Shown here piece after piece: positions 1 through 8,794 of a stretch of DNA of 48,780 nt. The stretch is from an uncultured Gammaproteobacteria bacterium (GTDB taxonomy: Bacteria > Pseudomonadota > Gammaproteobacteria > Arenicellales > Poriferihabitantaceae). Each line of letters opens with the position of its first letter. The first letter of the stretch is position 1. The notes under the pieces were generated by a model. It had not been told where the DNA came from and made no database searches. It was given only the letters and a program-made list of their open reading frames with translations. Position numbers and translations under genes: made by a program. The stretch lies in NCBI GenBank assembly GCA_937992195.1, contig CALKKV010000041.1:1-48780 (forward strand), given 5' to 3'.

Positions 1-317
1 CAGAATTAGTAGACGCTGTCCCCGGTATGGAAATGTACGAATATATCCGTCCGGATGATCACACTCTCTTCCTTCTGCCAATCGCAAACGATGTATTGGA
101 TGGCGGTTTTTTTCTCAAGAGTAGATTCCAGAAACCTGTCCATTGGCTATTCAGGTATTGTGATCAAGGGTATCTACAGCAATCTGATGGCAAAACACGT
201 GCAATCTCTCGCCACTGGCAAACCCTTTCTCGTTGTTAGTAGCCCATTTGCAGTGGCGGTATCCAAGGAAAAGAAAAGCAGATGGCTGTGGCTACATAAA
301 TCAGCAAAGCTACGCAA
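1..317. other. Left-edge stretch without a confident gene
   Basis: One plus-strand reading frame is open from the window edge to a stop at 237-239 (about 78 codons, with an internal ATG at 27). It could be the 3' end of a gene that starts outside the window. I see no recognisable domain, signal peptide or membrane segment. A second plus frame from 55 runs to 663, but most of it is antisense to the better-supported membrane-protein gene at 318-956. Confidence 0.25.
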
Positions 318-956
318 TCAAAAATCTTGTCGCTGGGAAAAATACAGCACCACGGCAATACAAAGCGATAGCGGTATTCCTAGCTCTGAAATTTCTTCTA
401 ATTGCATTAGGGAAAATTCAGCACTTTTACTAATTTCAATATTGAAGACGCCCAGTTTTCGAGTGATACCATCAATAGACTTGGAGAATAAAACAAGTAG
501 TATGGCCATAAGAATGAACAGTGCACTAGAAACACGATTTTTAATATCTTTGACCAGGCCAAGTCCATACTTTCGCAGCACGTACAAGAACAACCACAGA
601 ATAAGAATAATAACCACCATGCCCGAAGCCGCTACCATAAACGGGGTTTCAGGATCTACGTAGAGCCTGGTTCGGAATATACTTTGACCCGTAAACAATA
701 CGTGAAAATCAGCTTCTCGCAATGCCAGTAGAGCCACTATTGCCAATAGATGCCACCTCGACCTAATCCAGCCCCAGACTCGCTGCTTAATAATCAGAGC
801 CAAACAAACCAAATAGAATATAAATGTAAGAGATTCAACAACACCATTTTCCGCCAAAAAAAGCTCTTGCTGGGGTCGCGGCAGAATCAGCACAATCAAA
901 AATAGTATTAACAGAAAGCCTATTAAACTAAAAAACCATGCTTTTGCATTAGTCAT
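318..956 (-). CDS. Hypothetical integral membrane protein
   Basis: A 212-residue protein not matched to a named family. Hydrophobic stretches at roughly residues 8-27, 38-57, 68-80, 106-127, 142-160 and 192-207 suggest five or six membrane segments. Charged connectors include an Arg-rich turn near 62-67. It starts at the ATG at 956 and is monocistronic as far as can be seen: the next minus-strand gene upstream starts at 2648, with its 3' end 216 bp away. There are no catalytic motifs, so a role cannot be assigned. Confidence is for the gene being real, not for a function. Confidence 0.6.
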   Translation of the reverse strand: MTNAKAWFFSLIGFLLILFLIVLILPRPQQELFLAENGVVESLTFIFYLVCLALIIKQRVWGWIRSRWHLLAIVALLALREADFHVLFTGQSIFRTRLYVDPETPFMVAASGMVVIILILWLFLYVLRKYGLGLVKDIKNRVSSALFILMAILLVLFSKSIDGITRKLGVFNIEISKSAEFSLMQLEEISELGIPLSLCIAVVLYFSQRQDF

Positions 957-1172
957 AAAATATGCGGGATATTGAACCAGATTTATAGGGGGCGACTCTA
1001 TCAGTGTCTGAAGGAAGTGTCAGATTTATTTCTACTTTCGAAGTCAACGATTTTGCTCCTTTAGGTTCATCGTATTCCATCGACCATAAGCACATCTATC
1101 CGACCTTATCTATACATTAACGTTCAGTGCGGACATAAAAGACCCAAGCTTGATATTTTTTGCGAAACACTA

Positions 1173-2648
1173 CTACTTACATAAAATCTGTGATCGCTTG
1201 TTTAAGTAATGCAAAGATGCGGGGTCTGCAAAAACTGCACCCGGAGCGGCGATTACTAAAATAGCTGAAGCCAGTTCAGTAAAATCATTTCGAAAATGTA
1301 CTGAACTTTTGAGTCCAACAATCGTTTTAGAGACGGGATCCACCCCAAAATGACGGAATATTGCTTGATCAGCAGTTTGGATAGGAATAGAACTTACCGC
1401 TACTAGAACACCACTAACTTCAAGCAATGCGCATTGACCTAACGTCATATTGGCGCCTTTGTACATTGGACCAGTAGCAACAAAATTTCCGTCAAACAAA
1501 CCCTTCACTTCGCAAGTACAAGAATAGGGAAGCTGATCGGGATGACCAGATTTTCCGCCTAATTCTGCAGTAAAGCAGCTACCAATACCTGCTCCAATCG
1601 CCTGGTTAACGGTTTTAGGATCTGAAAGCACACCGAAGATCGCATCCTCAACCCCTTGGGCGATGAGTTCTTGCAATAATCCGGTTGTATCTCCAGAGCC
1701 TCCTCCTCCGGGATTGTCTTGTGTATCCGCCAATACAACGGTTCCCGAATGCTGAGACTGCAGACTTATTGCCTCAGAAACACCTTCTTTTAGCGTCCAA
1801 ATTTTCTGCCCAAATTCTTCTCTTTTCTCATTCATCTTACAGAGAAAATTACTCACAGCATTGTCGGCTGACTGTTGATCTACTCCGTAAGCCAACACCG
1901 ACGGGCCAACATGATAAATATCAGAAAGATGAAAGCCACATGCAAAGGACATCGATCTCACCTCCGAATTTATTAGCTCGGGAAGCTCTGCATACAGACT
2001 TTTACAGGGTTCGATCAACGAACATCCAAAGTTCAACGCAATCATAAAATCAGACTGCCCATACGACGAGTATAGCTTCATATTATGTGCGATTATTTGT
2101 CCCAACAAGCCGGCAACCCGGGCGCCAGTCTCACCCATATCAATATGCGGATACGTCCTGAATATATCGATAACAGAAGCGTGCTCAACCATCTCTGGGG
2201 TCACATTGGCGTGCAAATCGAGACTCACAGCAATCGGCAAATCTTTGCCTACCATCGCGCGTAGTCTTCGCAAAAACTCTCCTTCACCATCTTGCAAATG
2301 CTCGCATACCATTGCGCCATGCAGGTCTAAATAAATGCCATCGAGGGGTAGTGATTTCTTGATACGCTTAAGAAACTGTTCGCATATTCTTTCAAATGCA
2401 TCTTCAGTAACATATGAGCATGGAGTAGCCGAACACCATAGAATCGGAACAAGCTCATGGTTGCTTTTTTGTAACACCTCTATGGCACCGGTAATCGGCA
2501 AATGCACTCCGCGCGTTGCTGTAAACAAGTCTTCGCCAACAGAAAGAGGCGGCCACTCATCGGCCCTTTCGAAGTCATAATACTCCGCTTTTTTCGCAGC
2601 AAAAGTGTTGGTTTCGTGCTGCCAACCGCCTACCGCAATTCTAGACAT
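1173..2648 (-). CDS. M81 family metallopeptidase (MlrC-like)
   Basis: This 491-residue protein belongs to the MlrC family, named after the microcystin-degradation protein MlrC; it is a putative zinc peptidase/amidohydrolase. Visible family signatures are HETNTF at residues 11-16, LDLHGAM at 107-113, LDLHAN at 143-148 and RTYPHID at 164-170; their His and Asp residues are expected metal ligands. The C-terminal MlrC domain starts near DTQDNPGGGGSGD at 308-320. Length and architecture match complete family members, and no signal peptide is visible, so it is probably cytoplasmic. In other bacteria such genes often sit beside peptide or amino-acid transporters; here it stands alone, with a 289-bp gap to the divergent DUF3750 gene. 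The true substrate is unknown: most homologues are in organisms that never meet microcystin. Confidence 0.92.
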   Translation of the reverse strand: MSRIAVGGWQHETNTFAAKKAEYYDFERADEWPPLSVGEDLFTATRGVHLPITGAIEVLQKSNHELVPILWCSATPCSYVTEDAFERICEQFLKRIKKSLPLDGIYLDLHGAMVCEHLQDGEGEFLRRLRAMVGKDLPIAVSLDLHANVTPEMVEHASVIDIFRTYPHIDMGETGARVAGLLGQIIAHNMKLYSSYGQSDFMIALNFGCSLIEPCKSLYAELPELINSEVRSMSFACGFHLSDIYHVGPSVLAYGVDQQSADNAVSNFLCKMNEKREEFGQKIWTLKEGVSEAISLQSQHSGTVVLADTQDNPGGGGSGDTTGLLQELIAQGVEDAIFGVLSDPKTVNQAIGAGIGSCFTAELGGKSGHPDQLPYSCTCEVKGLFDGNFVATGPMYKGANMTLGQCALLEVSGVLVAVSSIPIQTADQAIFRHFGVDPVSKTIVGLKSSVHFRNDFTELASAILVIAAPGAVFADPASLHYLNKRSQILCK

Positions 2649-2937
2649 ACCAATCTACCCTGTTCCATATATTTAATAACGACTATCTTTCAACTTTTCC
2701 GTGCTTCAATTTCGAACAATATTCTTTCTCGTTTATCCGAGCCCAAGAAACGGCCAAGCATTTCCCAATCATTGCATCGCAAAAATCGGATTATGTCACT
2801 CAAAAACCAGCACTTCACTCTGAAATAGGCATTTTTTCCATGCTATGATTGTGTACGAAAATTCCCCTGAGATCGGAACACAGACCATGCCATGTGGTCT
2901 ACTATAAAAATTAAATTTCCGGTCTTTTGGGATCAAA

Positions 2938-3783
2938 ATGTGGTCTATCGGAGGCACACTTACTCAACAAATGCTCGAAAGAACGCCTGGCGCTAAGAAA
3001 AAGCGATTTCGGTTATTACACCTACTGCTTGGATTTCTGACGTTGTATATTGCTCCTGTCAGCTATCAACTCGCGGCACACCACTTTGATTGGGAGCCTG
3101 CTATTGCCTGGGCGAGTAGTAATAGTAGAGGCGAGCAACTGGCTGAAGATCCTACAACAACCAATGATGCGATTATTCAGGTTTATGCGGCAAGGGCTGC
3201 CCGCTGGCGAGGCGCATTGGGTGTGCACTCCTGGATAGCGGTCAAGAGGAGCAACGAAGACTTTTATACGCGTATTGAGGTAATTGGCTATGCGTTGCGC
3301 TGGGGCAACCAAACGGTGCAACTGCGAAGAGGTCAACCTGATCGGAATTGGTATGGAAATCCACCGGAACTTCTTCGCGAACTACGCGGCGCTGCTAAGG
3401 TAGACCAGCTGATTGATCAAATCTTCTCTATGGCGGCTAACTATCAATATCTCGACGAATATAACGTCTGGCCTGGCCCGAATAGTAATACTTTTATTGC
3501 ACACCTGGCGCGCCAAATTCCTGAACTTAGCGTAGATTTACCTCCTACTGCACTAGGAAAGGATTTTCTTCCGGGTAAGAAGTTTTTTGGTAAGCCCGCT
3601 AGCGGCAAAGGAATTCAACTGTCCGTTAACGGATTATTTAGTCTTGTTATTTCTCAGGAAGAAGGCTTTGAATTGAACTTATTCGGCGCGACTGCCGGGC
3701 TAGATCTGTCACCCCCCGCAATAAAACTGCCTGCGATTGGCAGAGTCGGGATGCAGGACTCTAAGCGAATTACCTTGCAATAA
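2938..3783 (+). CDS. DUF3750 domain protein
   Basis: A 281-residue protein with one membrane segment near residues 27-44 and then a non-cytoplasmic-looking domain. HSWIAVK at 97-103 and WPGPNSNTF at 178-186 match the conserved patterns I associate with DUF3750 (proteobacterial, function unknown). The His, Ser and Trp/Pro-rich motifs suggest a folded exported domain anchored at the inner membrane, but no reaction is established. The start at 2938 lacks a clear ribosome binding site; an alternative ATG at 2971 would shorten the N-terminus by 11 residues while keeping the membrane segment. It is convergent with the small membrane-protein gene, 22 bp downstream. Confidence 0.75.
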   Translation: MWSIGGTLTQQMLERTPGAKKKRFRLLHLLLGFLTLYIAPVSYQLAAHHFDWEPAIAWASSNSRGEQLAEDPTTTNDAIIQVYAARAARWRGALGVHSWIAVKRSNEDFYTRIEVIGYALRWGNQTVQLRRGQPDRNWYGNPPELLRELRGAAKVDQLIDQIFSMAANYQYLDEYNVWPGPNSNTFIAHLARQIPELSVDLPPTALGKDFLPGKKFFGKPASGKGIQLSVNGLFSLVISQEEGFELNLFGATAGLDLSPPAIKLPAIGRVGMQDSKRITLQ

Positions 3784-3805
3784 AGGTAAAACGTCGAACT
3801 GGATT

Positions 3806-4198
3806 TCAAGACTCTTTTAAAGAGCGCAAAAAAATAGCAAGTCCACCGACAGTCAAAATAAGAATAACACTCAGATCAAACGCGCTCATAGACTGCATAT
3901 GAAATCGAATCTTGGAAATCACACCAAATATCAACCCAACCAGTGACCCCGCGGCTAACAGCCATCCAAATTTGTTTTTTGCGTCGTAAAAAATCAGGCC
4001 AACACCGAACATAAATGGAATCATGATCATGCCGCTGGTGATGCCAATGCCACCAAAATTGTAAATACTTGCACCAAAGCCAAGGTTTGCACGAAAAGTG
4101 ATTGAATTCAGCAGCATATACATACCACCACAAAACATGAAGAAACCTATAAAAAACAGGCCTTGTCCACCACTACTGCCACCGGCTCCACGCATCAT
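3806..4198 (-). CDS. Small hypothetical membrane protein
   Basis: 130 residues with a Gly-rich N-terminus and about four hydrophobic segments (near residues 13-31, 43-67, 79-93 and 107-124). The residues between are mostly short and glycine-rich. I do not recognise a family, and there are no motifs that suggest an enzyme. The gene is convergent with the DUF3750 gene and its ATG at 4198 is the first in frame. Confidence 0.6.
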   Translation of the reverse strand: MMRGAGGSSGGQGLFFIGFFMFCGGMYMLLNSITFRANLGFGASIYNFGGIGITSGMIMIPFMFGVGLIFYDAKNKFGWLLAAGSLVGLIFGVISKIRFHMQSMSAFDLSVILILTVGGLAIFLRSLKES

Positions 4199-4350
4199 TT
4201 TCTCTCTCGATAATTTTCGTCTTGGATTGTCTTACGCCGAATAGAAATTATCAACACTATTTCTTACTGTCGACCTGTTTTCCGGGCAACGCAAGCTTTT
4301 ATAGGTTTAAATAGCTTAAAAATTACGAAGCATCAGGGCTAAAAATTTTG

Positions 4351-4578
4351 GTGCACACTGCGGCTATTCAGATACTTGTATTTGAAGAAGAAATTGCTGA
4401 AGCAGGCGGCCCCGGGAACTTGGCAGACCAGGTGGTCAACAGTGCTCTAAAATATCGCGTACAGGCGCCACTGGTAGAGTCTTTGATGTCCGAACTGGGG
4501 CTAGATGGTAAAGATCTGAATGGACTTACCGCAGCGCTGTCCGTAGGCAACACCCCGAAGGAAGTTAATGCCGAGTGA
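4351..4578 (+). CDS. Small hypothetical protein
   Basis: About 75 codons from a GTG at 4351 (a TTG at 4348 is also in frame; there is no ATG). The product is acidic and predicted helical, with no signal peptide or membrane segment. I do not recognise it. Support for a real gene comes from the perfect stem-loop terminator 44 bp after its stop and the lack of any competing frame. The start codon is uncertain. Confidence 0.5.
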   Translation: MHTAAIQILVFEEEIAEAGGPGNLADQVVNSALKYRVQAPLVESLMSELGLDGKDLNGLTAALSVGNTPKEVNAE

Positions 4579-4621
4579 TTTGTCATACATAGACATAACC
4601 TCACGACGCATTTTTCGCAAG

Positions 4622-4646
4622 GACGCCTTACAATTAGTAAGGCGTC
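4622..4646 (+). terminator. Rho-independent terminator
   Basis: A perfect 9-bp stem, gacgcctta paired with taaggcgtc, with a 7-nt loop. It is followed by tttgatttgttt. It lies just downstream of the small plus-strand gene ending at 4578. Confidence 0.75.
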
Positions 4647-4765
4647 TTTGATTTGTTTCGACGACTTCCACTTAAGCAGATATATTCCTAATATTGTTAG
4701 TCTTACACATTCCATTCTGATTTAGAGATCAAGTTCCGTATCCCCATTCACCAATATATTGAACA

Positions 4766-5323
4766 ATGCCATCACCTATTGGACATAGCTTAATAGGGTT
4801 AACGGTAGCGAATTTGCCGTTGAAAAAACAACTGTATCAATCTATCTTCTGGTTAGGATATGTTGTCATCATTGCCAATGCGGCAGATTTAGATTTTCTA
4901 CCCGGTTGGATCATTGGCGATATGAATCGCTATCACCACGGTATCTCTCATTCTATCGGCGCTGCTGTGATTCTCGCTATATTTTGTGCAATTGCAGCCA
5001 AGCTTATCGATCTTGATGCTAAACGTGTATTTTTTGTCACCGCTTTAGTTTATTTCTCCCACCTTCTAGGTGACTATCTTGGAGTGGATCGATCTGAGCC
5101 CTATGGCGCTCCGTTTCTCTGGCCGATCAGTAGTGAATATTATCTGTCTCCCGTTCAAATATTCCACCCGATAGAGCACGGCGATCCAGGCGCGGGAAAC
5201 AGTTCAGTTTTCGCAGAAATTTTCTCTTATCCGAACCTAATCGCGGCTGCAATAGAATACATAATCGTCGTCCCATTCTGGTTGGTAACTTTTTGGTTGT
5301 CCCGGCGAGGCTCATCCGATTAA
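4766..5323 (+). CDS. YdjM-type membrane-bound metal-dependent hydrolase
   Basis: 185 residues of the YdjM/DUF457 family, inner-membrane proteins annotated as metal-dependent hydrolases; the substrate is not established and several members are LexA-controlled in other bacteria. Family residues seen: an N-terminal PIGHS at residues 4-8, DLD at 41-43, HHGISHS at 57-63 and HLLGD at 99-103, a set of His and Asp residues consistent with a metal site. About four membrane segments are visible (near 26-40, 63-81, 87-105 and 158-178). A possible periplasmic loop spans 106-157. No SOS box was recognised upstream. The gene ends about 55 bp before a REP-like element. Confidence 0.8.
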   Translation: MPSPIGHSLIGLTVANLPLKKQLYQSIFWLGYVVIIANAADLDFLPGWIIGDMNRYHHGISHSIGAAVILAIFCAIAAKLIDLDAKRVFFVTALVYFSHLLGDYLGVDRSEPYGAPFLWPISSEYYLSPVQIFHPIEHGDPGAGNSSVFAEIFSYPNLIAAAIEYIIVVPFWLVTFWLSRRGSSD

Positions 5324-5377
5324 AAGAAAGAACATAAATAACGCAATCAGACACCGGTAACCGCCTTTCTCAATACA

Positions 5378-5417
5378 CCCCGCCGCGATAGCTCTTTAGA
5401 GGCCCGCTCCTACAGAC
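5378..5417 (-). repeat. REP-like element
   Basis: On the minus strand the sequence reads gtaggagcgggcctc, then an agagc arm, then cgcgg. This resembles the repetitive extragenic palindromes with a gtaggagcggg core found in pseudomonads and relatives. Before the neighbouring IS4 insertion this element overlapped the last codons and stop of the TRAP small-subunit gene. Only one copy was seen, so the family assignment rests on resemblance. Confidence 0.45.
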
Positions 5418-5427
5418 GGGTCTGTTT

Positions 5428-6765
5428 CTGAGATATCCCCACAAAATATTGTTTGAAAATAACCGTTTAGCGATTAAACTTTCGCTAAAACAGCGCGTGC
5501 ATCGAATATTTTCCCCTGGAATTACCACATTTCAGAGGATCCGATGCACGCCACAAAATTATTGCACAAGCGTCTCAAGCAGTCAGCACCTGCGATTCAT
5601 CTTAAACGACTCAATTCTTTTATTGCCGCAGTAGACTCTGCGACCAAAGGCGCCAACCTAACCATTACTTCACTTGGTCGAGGACTATCCGGTCAGACAA
5701 GAGATAAGCACAAGATCAAACGTATTGATCGCTTGGTCGGAAACGGACTGCTTTACCAAGATCGTACAGCGATCTACCAAACGCTCACACGGTTAGCATT
5801 GGCGAACGTGAAGACGCCCATGATTGTGATCGATTGGTCTCCACTATGTGGGGATCTCTCTCATCAACTCTTGCGCGCTGCCGTTCCCGTTGGTGGTCGG
5901 GCACTCACTATCTATGAAGAAGTGCACCCTGAACACAAGCTGGGTAATCGCAGTGTTCAACATCGGTTTATTGATCGCTTGGCCAAAATCATGCCTGCGG
6001 TTTTAACGCCAATTATTGTGGCAGATAGTGGCTTTCGGACACCATTCTTTCGCTATATAGAAGACCGATACCAGTGGCATTGGATCGGCCGGATTCGGGG
6101 GCGTGATTTTGTTCGAGGTGAGGACGACGAAGACTGGGTCAGCGTCAAGGGTCTATTTTTACAGTCTAAGAGGCGCGCAAAATTCCTTGGTGAGATTCAG
6201 TGGGTGAGAAACAACCCCTTACAAGCACTTGCAGTGACTGTCAGGCAGCCAAAGAAAAATAGACATAAGATGACGATCAGAGGGAATCGATCTCGTTCTA
6301 AACATAACGCCGTACATACGAAGCGTAATAGTGAGCCATGGGTCATAGTTTACTCGACATCTCTGGATGCTTGTCCGTATCTTGAGGTACTTAAGCTTTA
6401 CAAAAAACGCATGCAGATCGAACTTGGATTTAGAGACACCAAATCTATCGCATATGGGTTAGGTCTGTGTCAGAGAAGAAGCGTCACGTTAGAGAGGCGG
6501 GCGGTACTTTGTCTGATCGCCGCCTGCGCTAGTTGGCTGCTATGGTGTATCGGCGAGGTCGCCAAAGAGAAATCCATGACGTATCACCTGAGGCCCAACT
6601 CTTCCAGCCCACGTCCACCTTACTCCGCTCTTTTTACTGCGCGCTTGTTACTATCGAAGAAGCTCATCACCATCAATCAGGCACAATTCATCAGAGTGAT
6701 TCGAAGAGCAAGGTCGTACTTTGATTACTCCGAGGTGCCAGGTTAGATTTGTGGGGATATCTCAG
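5428..6765 (+). mobile_element. Intact IS4-family insertion sequence with 9-bp target duplication
   Basis: A 1338-bp element. The left terminal repeat ctgagatatccccacaaa (5428-5445) and the right one (6748-6765) are perfect 18-bp inverted copies. It is flanked by identical 9-bp direct repeats ggtctgttt at 5419-5427 and 6766-6774, the target-site duplication. It carries one transposase gene. Perfect ends and an intact reading frame point to a recent insertion. The target is the very end of the minus-strand TRAP small-subunit gene. The same terminal sequence with one change recurs at 48640. Confidence 0.95.
5544..6746 (+). CDS. IS4-family DDE transposase
   Basis: 400 residues, full length for IS4-family transposases. 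The DDE triad is visible: D97 in IVIDWSP, D161 in VADSGF and E293 inside the IS4 signature Y-x2-R-x3-E-x6-K (Y286, R289, E293, K300). It catalyses cut-and-paste transposition of the surrounding element. The start at 5544 is preceded by the Shine-Dalgarno-like sequence agagga. Its stop codon overlaps the end of the minus-strand dctQ frame by 4 bp, because that frame now terminates inside the element's right end. No frameshift or premature stop is seen, so it may be active. Confidence 0.96.
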   Translation: MHATKLLHKRLKQSAPAIHLKRLNSFIAAVDSATKGANLTITSLGRGLSGQTRDKHKIKRIDRLVGNGLLYQDRTAIYQTLTRLALANVKTPMIVIDWSPLCGDLSHQLLRAAVPVGGRALTIYEEVHPEHKLGNRSVQHRFIDRLAKIMPAVLTPIIVADSGFRTPFFRYIEDRYQWHWIGRIRGRDFVRGEDDEDWVSVKGLFLQSKRRAKFLGEIQWVRNNPLQALAVTVRQPKKNRHKMTIRGNRSRSKHNAVHTKRNSEPWVIVYSTSLDACPYLEVLKLYKKRMQIELGFRDTKSIAYGLGLCQRRSVTLERRAVLCLIAACASWLLWCIGEVAKEKSMTYHLRPNSSSPRPPYSALFTARLLLSKKLITINQAQFIRVIRRARSYFDYSEVPG

Positions 6766-7318
6766 GGTCTGTTTCCTTTGTCCGCCTGTAGGTTCCCTCC
6801 CTCAGTTTATAGACATCTTCACAAATAGAAGCAATCGCTGCCACACATACCAGGACCCCGGAGATTGGAACGATAGCAATTGCATACTTTTTTGGCATGT
6901 AGTTAGGCTTGAAAGAAAACTGTCCGTTTTCCCAGGCGAAGTACCACATTTCCCAGTACTTACCCCCCATTGTGGCAACGGCCTCCATCCCGTAAATGAC
7001 CATGACAATACCGAGGCAAAATATAACCAGCGTCCAAAATTGATGGATCAGAAAAGCAGCCTTAAGCGGCAACCAAGAATAAATCAAATCCAGTGCTATA
7101 TGATCTTTATCCCTTACAGTTAGCGCTAACGCTAGGAAGACCAACCATATGTTACTCAACACGGTGAGCAAATCTCCCCAGACGGGTGGGTTCTCAAACA
7201 CGTAGCGCATCACTATGTTGTAAACCGCAAACACCACCATTAAAAGTAAAAAGATCGCGCAGAATGCAGTCAACACTTTTTTAACTAGTCGATCAATTGT
7301 CCTAATAGTTTTGATCAT
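6743..7318 (-). CDS. TRAP transporter small permease (DctQ), system 1, 3' end replaced by IS4
   Basis: 191 residues with four membrane segments (roughly 15-37, 47-63, 84-110 and 146-168), typical of DctQ small subunits that bind the large permease. The extra loop between the third and fourth segments is Trp-rich. It lies 58 bp downstream of dctM, giving the order P-M-Q instead of the usual P-Q-M. The last six codons come from the right end of the inserted IS4 element. Joining the flanks across the target duplication gives the original tail PSVGAGL in place of the present PEISPQI, so length is unchanged and function is probably retained. Confidence 0.92.
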   Translation of the reverse strand: MIKTIRTIDRLVKKVLTAFCAIFLLLMVVFAVYNIVMRYVFENPPVWGDLLTVLSNIWLVFLALALTVRDKDHIALDLIYSWLPLKAAFLIHQFWTLVIFCLGIVMVIYGMEAVATMGGKYWEMWYFAWENGQFSFKPNYMPKKYAIAIVPISGVLVCVAAIASICEDVYKLREGTYRRTKETDPEISPQI

Positions 7319-7376
7319 GATAAAACCGTTCCACCCGCCAATGGTTGCACCAGGTATTGACTTCCATAACGCTTCT

Positions 7377-8666
7377 TCATTTTACAAAGCCAAGAACCTG
7401 TGGCAGATATAAGGTGAATTGTGGCACTACGATTAATATAAACAGCAATACAAACAATGCGATCAAATACGGCAACATCGCTACCGCTACTTTTTCAAGT
7501 CTTACGTTTGCAATTGCGCCTGCAGTAAAAAATGCGACCCCAACGGGAGGCGTAACAGATCCGATTAAAAACCCTACGACAACAACTAATGCCGCCTGCA
7601 CATCGGGATAACCTGCTTTCACCATCACATCGACTAGGACCGGGCCTACCACAATAATATTCGCCGCCGAGTCCATCACCATTCCGAGCAGACAAATAAA
7701 TAATACAAGCACGAGAATAAACATCAATCGATTATCTGCATACCCCAGCAACCACTGCTCAAGATCGCTGATCGCTCCCAGAGAGGTTAGTAACCAGCTA
7801 AACGGACCGGAAGCTGCAATAATAATAAACACCATTGCCGAATTACGAAATGCGCGAATAAACGCACTTTTGCAATTGTCCCAAGTGATAGTTCGATAGA
7901 TAAACAGGCCAACAAACAGCGCTATGGTAGCGGTTAACGCACCTGCCTCCACCACCCCTGCGATACCAAATACCACTGAACCAACCAGCACGATCGGAAT
8001 CAACAGCGCGAACGAAGATCGGTATGCAGAAACTGCTAGCGCTCTAAGACTAAACGGCTCTTCACTGCGTTCGAAATGGTGGCGCTTGGCGATAAAATAG
8101 TTGATTAGCATCAGCACAGCGCCAATCATCAACCCCGGAATAATGCCACCTGCAAACAATGCCCCAACTGAAATCCCACCCGCATTAGCAAGAACAATCA
8201 TCATAATTGATGGTGGGATAATTCCGCCGATGGTCGAACTCACCGCGGTAATTGCAGCCGCAAACGCCGGGGGATAACCTGCTTTTTTCATGGCTGGAAC
8301 CATCAACGAACCGACTGTTGCCGTGTCGGCCACAACCGATCCATTCATACCCGCGAAAAACATGGAAACTAAAACATTGGCTTGCGCCATACTGCCGCGC
8401 ATGCGGCCGATCAGACGCTGACTCAGTTGTACCAATCGGTCTGTAATGGTAGCGCTGGTCATGAGCTCGCCTGTCAACATAAAAAACGGGATTGCGGTCA
8501 ACGGCACAGCATCGATGGCGCTGAACATTTGACTTGGTATCAAAATCATCGGCGCTGCATCGGTGATCAGAATATAAACAACGGGAATTAGAATTAAGGT
8601 AAACCCGACTGGGGCACCCAATAGGATAAGCACAACAAGTATGACCAGTAGAAGAATGCTTTCCAT
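7377..8666 (-). CDS. TRAP transporter large permease (DctM), system 1
   Basis: 429 residues, the usual DctM length, hydrophobic throughout with about 12 membrane segments. Family features include an early AIPFF stretch, GMNGSVVADTATVGS, the glycine/proline-rich GGIIPPS region and VTPPVG near the C-terminus. It forms the sodium-driven translocation channel that accepts substrate from the periplasmic binding protein. It is transcribed after dctP, with a strong hairpin in the 128-bp gap (8746-8769), and before dctQ. The substrate cannot be read from the permease. Confidence 0.95.
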   Translation of the reverse strand: MESILLLVILVVLILLGAPVGFTLILIPVVYILITDAAPMILIPSQMFSAIDAVPLTAIPFFMLTGELMTSATITDRLVQLSQRLIGRMRGSMAQANVLVSMFFAGMNGSVVADTATVGSLMVPAMKKAGYPPAFAAAITAVSSTIGGIIPPSIMMIVLANAGGISVGALFAGGIIPGLMIGAVLMLINYFIAKRHHFERSEEPFSLRALAVSAYRSSFALLIPIVLVGSVVFGIAGVVEAGALTATIALFVGLFIYRTITWDNCKSAFIRAFRNSAMVFIIIAASGPFSWLLTSLGAISDLEQWLLGYADNRLMFILVLVLFICLLGMVMDSAANIIVVGPVLVDVMVKAGYPDVQAALVVVVGFLIGSVTPPVGVAFFTAGAIANVRLEKVAVAMLPYLIALFVLLFILIVVPQFTLYLPQVLGFVK

Positions 8667-8745
8667 CGTGTTGGGTTTCGTTGCTTGAGAACTTCCTGAC
8701 TTTAATCAAAGTAGCTTAACGCATTTCAATACGTCAAAAATAGAA

Positions 8746-8769
8746 ATGGCGCGGTATTTACCGCGCCAT
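8746..8769 (-). terminator. Attenuator-type terminator between dctP and dctM (system 1)
   Basis: A perfect 10-bp stem atggcgcggt/accgcgccat with a 4-nt loop. On the minus strand it is followed by ttctattttt. Its place between the binding-protein gene and the permease genes suggests partial termination, giving more binding protein than permease. Confidence 0.75.
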
Positions 8770-8794
8770 CTGTTAGCAGATTGATTAAGTCGTA

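Noticed and set aside
55..663. A 202-codon plus-strand frame
   Set aside because: Largely antisense to a membrane-protein gene with clear hydrophobic segments; its product has no family features.
1105..1125. cattaacgttcag resembling the REP core
   Set aside because: Partial match without the gtcagagc part or the tail; not counted as a copy.
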